Shown piece after piece: positions 1 to 8,059 of a stretch of DNA of 20,890 bases; within the stretch, counting starts at the first letter, position 1; the number at the start of each line of letters is the position of its first letter. Where the stretch lies: NCBI GenBank assembly GCA_045580225.1, contig JAZNNJ010000015.1:1-20890 (forward strand). The letters are read 5' to 3'. Position numbers and translations under genes: made by a program. The DNA is from CAUUCF01 sp045580225 (GTDB lineage Bacteria > Pseudomonadota > Gammaproteobacteria > UBA9339). Below the pieces are notes generated by a model. That model searched no databases. It was not told the DNA's origin and saw only the letters and a list, made by a program, of their open reading frames with translations.

Positions 1-121
1 TATTGAAAATAAAAAATGCAAAATTGTAACAATATTTAATATAAAAATTAAAATACATGAATATGCAACGTGAATCATTAAAAATTTATATAATTAAAAT
101 ATAAAATATTGCTAACTAAAA

Positions 122-1114
122 ATGAATTATATCTCAATGCACCAAAAACCTGAAGTCAGCATAATCGTACCCATATATAATGTTGAAAAATATCTAGAAG
201 AATGCCTAGAGAGTATAATCAACCAAACTTTAAAAGAAATCGAAATAATTTGTATCGATGATTGCTCGACCGATAATTCTCTATCAATTTTAAAGAAATA
301 TCAAAAAAAAAGTCCAAGAATAAAAGTTATAGCTTTATCTCAAAATCTAAAACCAGGTAATGCTAGAAATAAAGGATTAAATATAGCTTCTGCACCATAC
401 ATAATGTTTGTAGATGCTGATGATTTTCTTGAAAAAAACGCTTTAGAATTACTTTATAACAAAATGATTGAACAAGAAGTAGATATCGTTATTTCCCATA
501 TTATTAACTTTTCAGAACACAAACAACTTGATCCAATAAAAGAAAATTTTGACTCCTACTATAATAAAATAAAGAAAAAAGAAGGAAAATATGAAATGAA
601 AAATATAATAGAATTCCGTTCTAGTACATACGCTAAACTATTTAAAAAATCTATTATAGATAAATACAATATTAGATTCCCTATAAAGCTTATTAACGAA
701 GACGAAGCTTTCCATTGGACATATTTTTCATTAATTTCCAATATTTATTTTCTTGAACAACCTCTTTATCACCGTAGAATTCGCGATACCGGAATAATGG
801 TTCAACGTACCATTAATAGAATAGGAGCATTTGACATGATAAAAATATTGGAAATTACTTATAATAACCTAAAGCAAGTTGGTACTTATCAAAAATATAA
901 AGAACAATTTTTTGACTATTTCCAAATTCATTGGAAACAAATTCTTGGTCGATGCCAAAACAAAAAACAACGTAAAAATATTCAACTAAAATTAAAAAAA
1001 TTAGAAAATTGTTTATTTTTGACTCCAATACAACGCTTTTTTTCTGTAATAAATACAAAAACACATAAAGTGATTCGTTTTTTGGGTATAAAATTTAAAA
1101 TTAAAAAATTCTAA
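122..1114 (+). CDS. Family 2 glycosyltransferase (GT-A fold), surface polysaccharide type
   Basis: Probably transfers a sugar from a nucleotide-sugar donor to a growing surface glycan (LPS, capsule or similar) at the cytoplasmic face of the inner membrane; donor and acceptor cannot be read from the sequence. The N-terminus (about residues 12-110) is a classic GT2 domain: SIIVPIYNVEKYL, the nucleotide-binding DDCSTDNS, and a DXD-like metal site in FVDADDFL. The C-terminal part is Lys/Tyr/Phe-rich and ends in a basic RFLGIKFKIKKF tail, often seen in polysaccharide glycosyltransferases. At 330 aa the length is normal. No convincing ribosome site precedes the ATG at 122; an in-frame ATG at 137 would also keep the whole domain. 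It is a clear paralog of the gene at 4076-5089, with the same order of motifs and almost the same first 60 residues. It converges on the ATPase gene that follows. The family call is sure, the substrate unknown. Confidence 0.9.
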   Translation: MNYISMHQKPEVSIIVPIYNVEKYLEECLESIINQTLKEIEIICIDDCSTDNSLSILKKYQKKSPRIKVIALSQNLKPGNARNKGLNIASAPYIMFVDADDFLEKNALELLYNKMIEQEVDIVISHIINFSEHKQLDPIKENFDSYYNKIKKKEGKYEMKNIIEFRSSTYAKLFKKSIIDKYNIRFPIKLINEDEAFHWTYFSLISNIYFLEQPLYHRRIRDTGIMVQRTINRIGAFDMIKILEITYNNLKQVGTYQKYKEQFFDYFQIHWKQILGRCQNKKQRKNIQLKLKKLENCLFLTPIQRFFSVINTKTHKVIRFLGIKFKIKKF

Positions 1115-1177
1115 GAAATTGTCCTGTTTATTCTCGCTATCATTATACTAGCAACACGGTTACTTTACTTAAATACA

Positions 1178-1207
1178 ACGATTTTATTTTTTCAAAAATA
1201 AAATCGT
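1178..1207. terminator. Perfect 14+14 bp inverted repeat between convergent genes, possible bidirectional terminator
   Basis: The arms ACGATTTTATTTTT (1178-1191) and AAAAATAAAATCGT (1194-1207) are exact reverse complements separated by two bases. They lie between the 3' ends of the convergent glycosyltransferase and ATPase genes. The T and A runs sit inside the stem, so on either strand the hairpin would carry its own U-rich half. The stem is AT-rich and is not followed by a separate T-run, so termination is inferred mainly from position and symmetry. Confidence 0.5.
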
Positions 1208-1237
1208 AAAATCTAAGCAAAAACTAAATCTAGTTTA

Positions 1238-2461
1238 TTACACTGCCGAAATTGGTATTGATACGATTTCTCTAGAAATAAATGACACCTCTGGTTTTAA
1301 ACATAAAACAATTTTCTTAGATATCGGTTTTTTTAATTTATCAAGCACATTAAAATTCTTGCAGATATTCAAAGTTGGCATCATTGTCTTTTTTACTTCT
1401 ACTGGATAAATGGTATTATTGGCTTCTATAAGAAAATCAATTTCTTTAGCATCTTTATCTCTATAAAAATAAATAAGGGGTTCTTTTGCATTATGCCAAT
1501 ATGATTTAAGGATTTCAGATAACGCGTAAGTTTCAAGTATAGCTCCACTCATTGCTCCTGCCTCCAGTGATTTTGGACTATCCCAACCCGTTAAATAAGT
1601 ACATAATCCTGTATCTAAAAAATAAAGTTTAGGAGTTTTAATGATCCGATTAGTCACATTACTATGATAAGGATGTAATAAATAAACTAAACCTGACGCC
1701 TCCAGTATACTTAACCATATTTGGACTGTTTTGTTATCAATAGATACATCTTTAGCAATATCTGCCATATTAAGTAATTGTCCCGTTCTTGCTGCAACGG
1801 CCTTTATAAAATTATTAAATATTATTGTATTTGAAATATTATAAGAACCTTTAACATCTCGATCTATGTATGTTTTTACATAAGAACTATAATATATATC
1901 CCTATCTTCCCCTTTTCTACTAACTAATTCAGGAAATGAACCGTTGAAAATATTAGTATAAATAGTTTGCAATATACCCTCTACCTTCTTCTGCTTTTGA
2001 AGATTTGCTATAAATTCATCTGTAGGTAAAAAGTGAGTAGCATCCGGATGTTTACTTATTTCCTGATTAGATAAGCCTAATAAATCAAGTATTGCCACTC
2101 TACCCGCTAAAGTTTCTTGAACTCCTTTCATCAAATGAAATTTCTGCGATCCTGTTAATAAAAATAAACCTTTTTCACCCCTATGTTGATCTACGTATAT
2201 TTTAATATAACTAAAAAGTTCCGGAGCATATTGAACTTCATCAATCAAAATAGGTGGCTGATGTTCCTGTAAAAATAAAACCGGATCATTAATCGCTTTA
2301 GCTCTTTCATTCAGATCATCCAAAGTAACACGACTGTACCTATCAGAAATATAATTTTCTAATAAAGTCGATTTACCAACTTGACGAGGGCCAGTGATTA
2401 GCAATACGGAAAAATTTCGAGTTAACCTATCAAGATGTTTTTCTAAAGTTCTTTGATACAT
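1238..2461 (-). CDS. AAA-family ATPase with DUF4143 C-terminal domain
   Basis: The ATPase domain shows Walker A GPRQVGKS (residues 24-31), Walker B ILIDEVQ (71-77) and a sensor-like LLTGSQ (102-106). A DUF4143-type part follows, with the conserved YIDRDVK, a helix-turn-helix-like stretch (MADIAKDVSIDNKTVQIWL) and LYFLDTGLCTYLTGW. The end has the nuclease-like EIDFLIEA...YPVEVKK pattern of this family, resembling a PD-(D/E)XK fold. The biological role of the family is not established. It is common in host-associated and anaerobic bacteria, often in multiple diverged copies. I chose the ATG at 2461 because it gives the usual family N-terminus (MYQRTLEKHL) and has a GAGAAA element 5 bases upstream; the frame stays open to a TTG at 2494. 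The 407-aa length is normal and no domain is broken. The next minus-strand gene upstream encodes a diverged paralog. Confidence 0.88.
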   Translation of the reverse strand: MYQRTLEKHLDRLTRNFSVLLITGPRQVGKSTLLENYISDRYSRVTLDDLNERAKAINDPVLFLQEHQPPILIDEVQYAPELFSYIKIYVDQHRGEKGLFLLTGSQKFHLMKGVQETLAGRVAILDLLGLSNQEISKHPDATHFLPTDEFIANLQKQKKVEGILQTIYTNIFNGSFPELVSRKGEDRDIYYSSYVKTYIDRDVKGSYNISNTIIFNNFIKAVAARTGQLLNMADIAKDVSIDNKTVQIWLSILEASGLVYLLHPYHSNVTNRIIKTPKLYFLDTGLCTYLTGWDSPKSLEAGAMSGAILETYALSEILKSYWHNAKEPLIYFYRDKDAKEIDFLIEANNTIYPVEVKKTMMPTLNICKNFNVLDKLKKPISKKIVLCLKPEVSFISREIVSIPISAV

Positions 2462-2685
2462 AAGTTTCTCGGCTAAAATGGAATTACATTCCAATATAGA
2501 CTAAAAAATTGTAGTTTCAAGCAATTTTCATTCTAAAATTCCTTTTTAATCTAAATCTTAACGAGCATACTAACCTGAAATAAACCAAACAAATGTTACC
2601 TGAAATCTAATCCATCTTTTAAACTAACTATGTATATACTTTAAAGCAAGGTTCATTATCGCCAAAAATAGCATACAGGTACTGC

Positions 2686-3900
2686 CTAAATATCTTCCGT
2701 TAAAGGAAATACCTCGCAACCAGAATACAACACAATACCTTTTTTAAATTGTTCTCCACAAACTGATTTTAATTCCTTTAAACTAGACAAACATTTTTTA
2801 TCAATAAATTTAGAAGATTTAACCTCAATCCCAACAATCTCCCCTTGCATATTTTCTAACACAAAATCTACTTCGTTACCAGATTGAGTCCGAAAATGTG
2901 AAAGTTCTACATTTTCAAATCCTACCGTTTTATACAACTCACTAGCTACAAAATTTTTAAATATATGACCAAACGTTTGTTTATCCGTATCATATATTTC
3001 ATTTAAATCCCGTTTTAATATATACAATAAAAAATTACAATCAACGTAATATAGTTTAGGCGATTTTACATATCGCTTATTCAATTTATTTGGCTTTGCC
3101 CAAGGTTTAATATTAAACAAAGTAAAGCTATTCAACGCAAACGAGAACATTTTTTCATAAGTTCTATAATCTATTCCTATTTCGTTTGCAATTCCCATGT
3201 TATTTAGCAAACCTCCCGTTCTTAAAGCAAGAATAGATAACAAACTCACCATCATATTCGGCTTCTTTAAATCGGATATAGATTTAACGTCTCGATTCAA
3301 TATAGTTGTAAGATAACTATCAAACCATTTAATTCTATCAATGGACACGTCCATTGCAATTTCCGGATAAGTTGACTTTTTAATAATATCGACAATATCA
3401 AAATCATCATATCGAGCAATTTTAAAATCTTGATTGAAAATCTTATCAATCAAAGAATCATTTGATCCACAAACTTCACTCGTTGAAAATGAATACAAAG
3501 TTAGCACAGACATTCTGCCCACCAAAGCCTCTGACAATTTTGGAAGCGCTAATAAGTTTGCAGAACCTGTTAAAAGAAATTTTTGCGTCGTATTACCATT
3601 CAAACGGTTATTATCTATCGTCATCTTTAAATACGGAAAAATTTCTGGAGCAAATTGGACTTCATCTATGATATTTAACATACTATCCGAAAGACCATCA
3701 ACAAACGCACCTGGATTAGTTTTTGCCGAATTCAATAATAAAGGAGAATCGAAAGTTATATGGTTAACTTTAATTTCTTGCGATAAATGAAAACAAAGTG
3801 TTGATTTACCAACTTGCTTTCCCCCGTTAAGATAAGTTAAAGGTCTAGTTTCTAAGCTTTTTAAAAGTTCTTTGGTAATATTACGTTCAATATATTCCAC
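2686..3900 (-). CDS. AAA-family ATPase with DUF4143 C-terminal domain, second diverged copy
   Basis: It has the same architecture as its downstream neighbour but is strongly diverged. Walker A is GGKQVGKST (residues 26-34), Walker B LNIIDEVQF (75-83), and a sensor-like FLLTGSANL follows. The DUF4143 segment includes LNRDVKSISD and RYVKSPKLYYVDCNFLLYIL. The C-terminal nuclease-like signature is GNEVDFVLEN...GIEVKSSKF. It begins with GTG at 3900, with AGGA seven bases upstream; an overlapping ATG one frame off is not used. The 404-aa length and intact motifs suggest a working gene. The 190 bases between the two ATPase genes hold nothing recognisable, so it is unclear whether they share a transcript. 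The family function is unknown; ATP hydrolysis and a nucleic-acid-related role are inferences from domain type. Confidence 0.87.
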   Translation of the reverse strand: MEYIERNITKELLKSLETRPLTYLNGGKQVGKSTLCFHLSQEIKVNHITFDSPLLLNSAKTNPGAFVDGLSDSMLNIIDEVQFAPEIFPYLKMTIDNNRLNGNTTQKFLLTGSANLLALPKLSEALVGRMSVLTLYSFSTSEVCGSNDSLIDKIFNQDFKIARYDDFDIVDIIKKSTYPEIAMDVSIDRIKWFDSYLTTILNRDVKSISDLKKPNMMVSLLSILALRTGGLLNNMGIANEIGIDYRTYEKMFSFALNSFTLFNIKPWAKPNKLNKRYVKSPKLYYVDCNFLLYILKRDLNEIYDTDKQTFGHIFKNFVASELYKTVGFENVELSHFRTQSGNEVDFVLENMQGEIVGIEVKSSKFIDKKCLSSLKELKSVCGEQFKKGIVLYSGCEVFPLTEDI

Positions 3901-4075
3901 ATTAATATCCTATATTTATTTACATAACCATCCAATAATTGATTGCAATGTAATCTAATATTTATAAAAATCAAAATATGAAAAATTAGTTCATCTATAG
4001 ACTCTTTAGATCCTAAAACTTCCGTATTTTCAAAAAATAAGGTATTATTTGCAAGTTATTAATTAGCAATTAGTT

Positions 4076-5089
4076 ATGTATCAACAAGTAAATAAACCTA
4101 AAATAAGCGTAATTATACCGATATATAATGTCGAGAAATATTTAAGAGAATGCTTAGATAGCGTCATCAATCAAACTCTAAAAGAAATCGAAATAATTTG
4201 TGTTGATGACGGATCTACCGATAATTCTGGTAAGATTATTGATGAGTATGCAAGAAAAGATAAACGAATTAAGGTTGTTCATAAAAAGAATGAAGGTGCA
4301 GGTATTGCTAGAAATATCGGAATAAAAATTGCTACCGGTAAATATCTATCGTTAATTGATAGCGACGATACATACAATCTTCAAATGCTAAATAAACTTT
4401 ACAATAGAGCTGAACAAGATCAATTAGATATCGTAGTATGTAGATCTCAAGCCATTGATATGAGAAATAATAAAATTATTAAAACAGATTGGACTATTAA
4501 ACAACAGTTACTGCCTAACGAAAAAATTTTTAATTACAAAATGTTACCCAAATATACTTTCCAATGGTGTATTGGTTGGAGTTGGGATAAACTTTATAAT
4601 AGAGAATTTGTTATTAAAAATAAATTAGAATTCCAGAATTTAAGACATACAAATGACGCTTACTTTGTCTTTATATCACTAATTTTAGCAACAAAAATAT
4701 CTGTTATAAATGACATTTTGATTACACATAAAAAATTTACTGGAACTCAATTATCAGAAACTCTTGATTATGCCCCTATGTGTTTTATTAAAGCAATTTA
4801 CAAAATAAAACACAAACTAGAAGTGATAAACATCTACGAAGAAAATGAACAAAGTTTTTTAAATTGGTGTATAGATTTTTGTTCATGGCATTATTCGCGC
4901 CTATCTAAAAATAAATACAAAATAAAATTATCAATCAACAAAATTATTAAAGAATTCAAAATTTTAAAAAAAGATAAAAATTACTTTTATTTTGACAATT
5001 ATAAAAAACTTCAACAATTAACATTTTTGTATACAAAACTATCTAATAAAATATTATCATTATTAAAATCATTTATTGCAAAATACTAA
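4076..5089 (+). CDS. Family 2 glycosyltransferase, paralog of the gene at 122-1114
   Basis: A GT-A glycosyltransferase likely to add a sugar to a surface glycan; the substrate cannot be assigned. Residues 9-110 carry ISVIIPIYNVEKYLRECL, the nucleotide-binding DDGSTDNSG, the conserved EGAGIARNIGI loop and the DXD-like LIDSDDTY. The middle part has GWSWDKLYNREF, typical of EpsJ/WcaA-like transferases. The C-terminal 90 residues are Lys/Asn/Ile-rich and poorly conserved. It is 337 aa. The start at 4076 is the first in-frame ATG before the domain; no strong ribosome site is visible. Its N-terminal third is very like that of the gene at 122-1114, including a 23-base identical run over LKEIEIIC, which points to duplication. 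The two glycosyltransferases enclose the two ATPases, so the four genes may have arrived or duplicated as a block. Confidence 0.9.
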   Translation: MYQQVNKPKISVIIPIYNVEKYLRECLDSVINQTLKEIEIICVDDGSTDNSGKIIDEYARKDKRIKVVHKKNEGAGIARNIGIKIATGKYLSLIDSDDTYNLQMLNKLYNRAEQDQLDIVVCRSQAIDMRNNKIIKTDWTIKQQLLPNEKIFNYKMLPKYTFQWCIGWSWDKLYNREFVIKNKLEFQNLRHTNDAYFVFISLILATKISVINDILITHKKFTGTQLSETLDYAPMCFIKAIYKIKHKLEVINIYEENEQSFLNWCIDFCSWHYSRLSKNKYKIKLSINKIIKEFKILKKDKNYFYFDNYKKLQQLTFLYTKLSNKILSLLKSFIAKY

Positions 5090-5504
5090 ATTAACATTAC
5101 CACAGGAAATGAACACTAAACTAACATAGTATACAAATTATTTAAGGCTTTTTATACTTTAAACTAAACAAAAACAAATAATTTTTTCACAACAAAAATT
5201 TTAATACTATTACGAAAAAATAAATTATCTCATTCGAGCAACTAAGCATCTAAATTATCGCTTTAATATACACATTTTTCATTAAATTATTATACAAACC
5301 AAAAGTACCAAACTTCATTAAATATCCGGTATTTTTAAGTGCTTTTTCAAAAAATTAATTTTATAAATTTTCTTGTAAACACAAAAAATGTTCTTATAAC
5401 AATCTTTAGCTCATTTCCTTTTTGAAAATTCATACTAATTATTATATCAGGATTCAAATACACCAAAACCGATGAAAATTACTTTTCTACCTATTTAATT
5501 ATAG
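5090..5504. other. Gene-free AT-rich stretch
   Basis: No open frame with recognisable protein similarity, no tRNA and no strong inverted repeat is visible on either strand in these 415 bases. Given the broken transporter gene immediately beyond, this is probably eroded former coding sequence, but I could not identify any specific remnant. Confidence 0.5.
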
Positions 5505-6201
5505 CAAATACAAATTTCATTATTTCCTAACTCTACAGTAGAAGTTATTTCACATAAGATATAAAAATCGCTACATTTTTTACTCTTGCAATTGCAACAC
5601 GTTGTTTTTGACCGCCTGATAATAAAATCACCCTTTCTACTTTTTGAGTATTCATTCTATCTTTTAAAGTCGCAATAAATTCATAAAAATAAACATTTTA
5701 ATTGCTTTTTTTAATTTGTTCGTTATTTGTATTCTAATTTCTTAATAAAATATTTTCTTTTATTGTGCCGGAAAACAAGAAGTTATCTTGGAATACAACT
5801 GCAATATTCTCTCTTGAAGATTCGAGTATGTAATTTCTGATATAGGTTCCGTCTATTAAAATATTTCCTGATTTAACATCATAAAAACAAGGTTATATTG
5901 TTTTTAAAAATTTTAAACTCAATTATTCTGGTTTATTAACTATGTATTCTTTTGCTTCAAGGTTTTTCATTCCCTTAACGTTTATTCCAAACCTTTTTAT
6001 CACAATATAAAACATCATTAACGCTGCTATAAATAATACAAAGCTCCCACTTGAAATTGCACTAGTTTGCACTAAATAGCTACCATAACCAATTGCAAAA
6101 CCAATACTAACGAATACCATAACGTGCATTATTGAAAAAATACTTCCATTGCTCTGTGTAATTTTTATCCTTAATCTAAATAAATTTTCAAGTTGTTTTG
6201 C
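5505..6201 (-). pseudogene. Degraded MsbA-type ABC exporter (half-transporter) remnant
   Basis: Pieces of one ABC exporter follow each other in the right order on the minus strand but in different frames with stops. From 6201 to 5923 lies the last transmembrane region: LENLFRLRIKIT, then SSGSFVLFIAALMMFYIVIKRF, ending at KPE and a stop. The Walker A segment that should follow is missing, apparently deleted. From about 5895 to 5730 the frame reads YDVKSGNILIDGTYIRNYIL and the Q-loop region VFQDNFLFSGTIKENILL, then a stop. Near 5690-5580 comes FIATLKDRM..., then the signature LLSGGQKQRVAIAR. Around 5535-5560, in another frame, LCEITSTVE corresponds to the Walker B LDEATSALD. MsbA flips lipid A-core across the inner membrane; whether this copy was the essential one or a surface-glycan exporter paralog cannot be told. 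The N-terminal transmembrane helices are not recognisable upstream. It cannot make a working protein. Confidence 0.85.
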
Positions 6202-6317
6202 TTAAAATCATCAATCTATCTGTCCTAAATAATCATTCCATGCATCCTTTTACAAAAATCTTACACTATCCGTCAAACTATCTATTAAAATAAAAGATAA
6301 AAAAATACAATTAAAAT

Positions 6318-6404
6318 CGGAGAGGGTGGGATTCGAACCCACGAAGAGCTAAGCCCTTAGCCGATTTCGAGTCGGCCCCGTTATGGCCACTTCGGTACCT
6401 CTCC
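6318..6404 (-). tRNA. tRNA-Ser(CGA)
   Basis: Read on the minus strand, the acceptor arms GGAGAGG and CCTCTCC pair over seven bases, with discriminator G. The anticodon stem GCCGA/TCGGC encloses a loop with anticodon CGA, which reads UCG. A long variable arm (AAGGGCTTAGCTCTT) and a standard GTTCGAATCCC T-arm identify a class II serine tRNA. No CCA is encoded at the 3' end (next bases ATT). It starts about seven bases after the fabG stop and probably rides on the rpmF-fabG transcript. Confidence 0.96.
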
Positions 6405-6411
6405 CAAAAAA

Positions 6412-7146
6412 CTAAAACGTCGCCAAACCTCCATTAACGTGCAATACCGTCCCTGTCATATAACTACTAGCTTCACTAACCAAATATTCTACTAATTTAG
6501 CGATATCTTCCGGTTTGCCCGCTCTTTTCATCGGTATTCTTTGCAAAATCATTTCCTTTTGTTCTGTTGTTAAAGAAGCGGTCATATCCGACTCAATAAA
6601 ACCAGGTGCAATACAATTAACCGTAATATTACGACTAGCAACCTCTAGAGCCAAACTTTTACTAAATCCAATTAAACCAGCTTTAGCCGCTACATAATTA
6701 GCCTGACCTAAATTACCTGATACGGCTACAACTGAACTTAAATTAATAATACGTCCCCAACGCTTCTTCAACATTCCCCTTAAAAAACAACGAGTAAGAT
6801 AAAAAATACTATTTAAATCCGTATCTATCACCTGTCTCCATTCCTGATCCGACATCCTCATTACTAGATTATCTCGACAAATACCTGCATTATTAACCAA
6901 AACATCGATATTTTTCCAATGCTCTGGTAAATCATTAAACCAAACACTAATTTCTTCTTCCCGACTAAGATCAACCGAAAATCCTCTACCACCCGATGAT
7001 TCTAGCAAACCTTTTAAAGAATCAGGAACTTCTTGACGGCATATCCCCAAAACACAGAAATCTAAATCTACTAAACTCTTTGTAATAGCCAATCCTATTC
7101 CACGACTAGCTCCCGTTACTAACGCTATCTTCTTTTTATTATCCAT
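6412..7146 (-). CDS. fabG: 3-oxoacyl-[acyl-carrier-protein] reductase
   Basis: NADPH-dependent reduction of 3-ketoacyl-ACP, the first reductive step of each fatty-acid elongation cycle, in the cytosol. It is a short-chain dehydrogenase of normal length (244 aa). Visible motifs are the cofactor loop TGASRGIG (11-18), NNAG (85-88), the active-site Ser138 in INLSS, and Tyr151 and Lys155 in YVAAK. The C-terminal HVNGGLATF is typical of FabG. The position that is Asn in the usual Asn-Ser-Tyr-Lys tetrad appears to be Asp110 (VIDTDLNSIF), a substitution worth checking. The start ATG overlaps the end of fabD by eight bases, suggesting translational coupling. acpP, the usual next gene, is absent; tRNA-Ser follows instead. 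Being next to fabD and plsX supports FabG over a generic short-chain dehydrogenase. Confidence 0.95.
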   Translation of the reverse strand: MDNKKKIALVTGASRGIGLAITKSLVDLDFCVLGICRQEVPDSLKGLLESSGGRGFSVDLSREEEISVWFNDLPEHWKNIDVLVNNAGICRDNLVMRMSDQEWRQVIDTDLNSIFYLTRCFLRGMLKKRWGRIINLSSVVAVSGNLGQANYVAAKAGLIGFSKSLALEVASRNITVNCIAPGFIESDMTASLTTEQKEMILQRIPMKRAGKPEDIAKLVEYLVSEASSYMTGTVLHVNGGLATF

Positions 7147-8056
7147 TAAAAATTTCCTTTATTTCTGTAAATTGTTCGCTTAAACTCCACCCTTGTAAAT
7201 TTGGCCTAATTCTTTTTATTAAATTTATTAAAACCTTACCTGGACCGCACTCTATAACCAAATCTGCGTCTATTCTGTTAACTATTCCTACCCAATTTAC
7301 AGGATTAAACATCTGTTGCACCAATAATTCTTTAATTTCAACTGACGAATTATGAATCGCTGCGTCCACATTAGAAAAAACTGGCACCTTAGGTTCACTA
7401 AAATTAAACTGCTCTAAATCTCTAGAAAAATTCAAAGCAGCTTCTTTCATTAGTAAACAATGGGAAGCTACTTTAATCGGCAATAATTTAGCCAATCTGG
7501 CTTTCATAATTTTAATTTCATCCATTACTAATCTACAACTAGATAAAAAACCAGATAAAACAAACTGTTGTTCACTATTCAAATTAGCAATCGCCACGTA
7601 TTCTGAAGATAAACTACTAACTTCTTGACAAACTAAGGATAATTGTTCTTGGCTTAAACCCACTACCACTAACATACCCATTTCACGCTCCGAACTAGCA
7701 TTCATCCTAGAACTACGTTTCATAACGATCTTTAAAGCCTGGCTAAAAGTAAGCACTTCCGATGCAACTAATGCACCATATTCTCCCAAACTATGTCCAG
7801 CAACACAATTAGGTAAATCAAAAACTAAACTCTGCAAAATTTTCCACCAAGCAACTTCAGCCGTCAATAACAACGGTTGCACTAAATTAATATCACTAAT
7901 TAAACTTTCATCTTTAAACGCTAAATTTACATCCAAATTTAAAATATCAGAAGCTTCCTCTATAACTTCGTCAACCGTTGCTTTACCAATAAAAGGCAAC
8001 AATCCCATACCAACTTTTTGTGAGCCTTGTCCCGGAAAAACTACTGCATATTTCAT
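7139..8056 (-). CDS. fabD: Malonyl CoA-acyl carrier protein transacylase
   Basis: Moves the malonyl group from malonyl-CoA to ACP, supplying the extender unit for fatty-acid synthesis. The N-terminal FPGQGSQKVGMG matches the family start. The nucleophile is Ser89 in GHSLGEYGA, with the second active-site residue His199 in VASHCLLMK. Further family motifs are QPLLLTAEVAWW and the C-terminal ECGPGKVLINLIKR. The 305-aa length is normal. It begins three bases after the plsX stop and overlaps fabG by eight bases, so these genes form a tight operon. fabH, usually between plsX and fabD, is not here. Confidence 0.95.
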   Translation of the reverse strand: MKYAVVFPGQGSQKVGMGLLPFIGKATVDEVIEEASDILNLDVNLAFKDESLISDINLVQPLLLTAEVAWWKILQSLVFDLPNCVAGHSLGEYGALVASEVLTFSQALKIVMKRSSRMNASSEREMGMLVVVGLSQEQLSLVCQEVSSLSSEYVAIANLNSEQQFVLSGFLSSCRLVMDEIKIMKARLAKLLPIKVASHCLLMKEAALNFSRDLEQFNFSEPKVPVFSNVDAAIHNSSVEIKELLVQQMFNPVNWVGIVNRIDADLVIECGPGKVLINLIKRIRPNLQGWSLSEQFTEIKEIFNG

Positions 8057-8059
8057 TAA

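Noticed and set aside
559..1064. Minus-strand open frames within the first glycosyltransferase
   Set aside because: Antisense shadows of a clear GT2 gene; their apparent hydrophobicity comes from AT-rich codons.
5505..6201. The broken ABC transporter as the exporter of the double-glycine peptides
   Set aside because: The fragments match MsbA-type exporters, no C39 peptidase domain is visible, the gene is dead and it lies 14 kb away.
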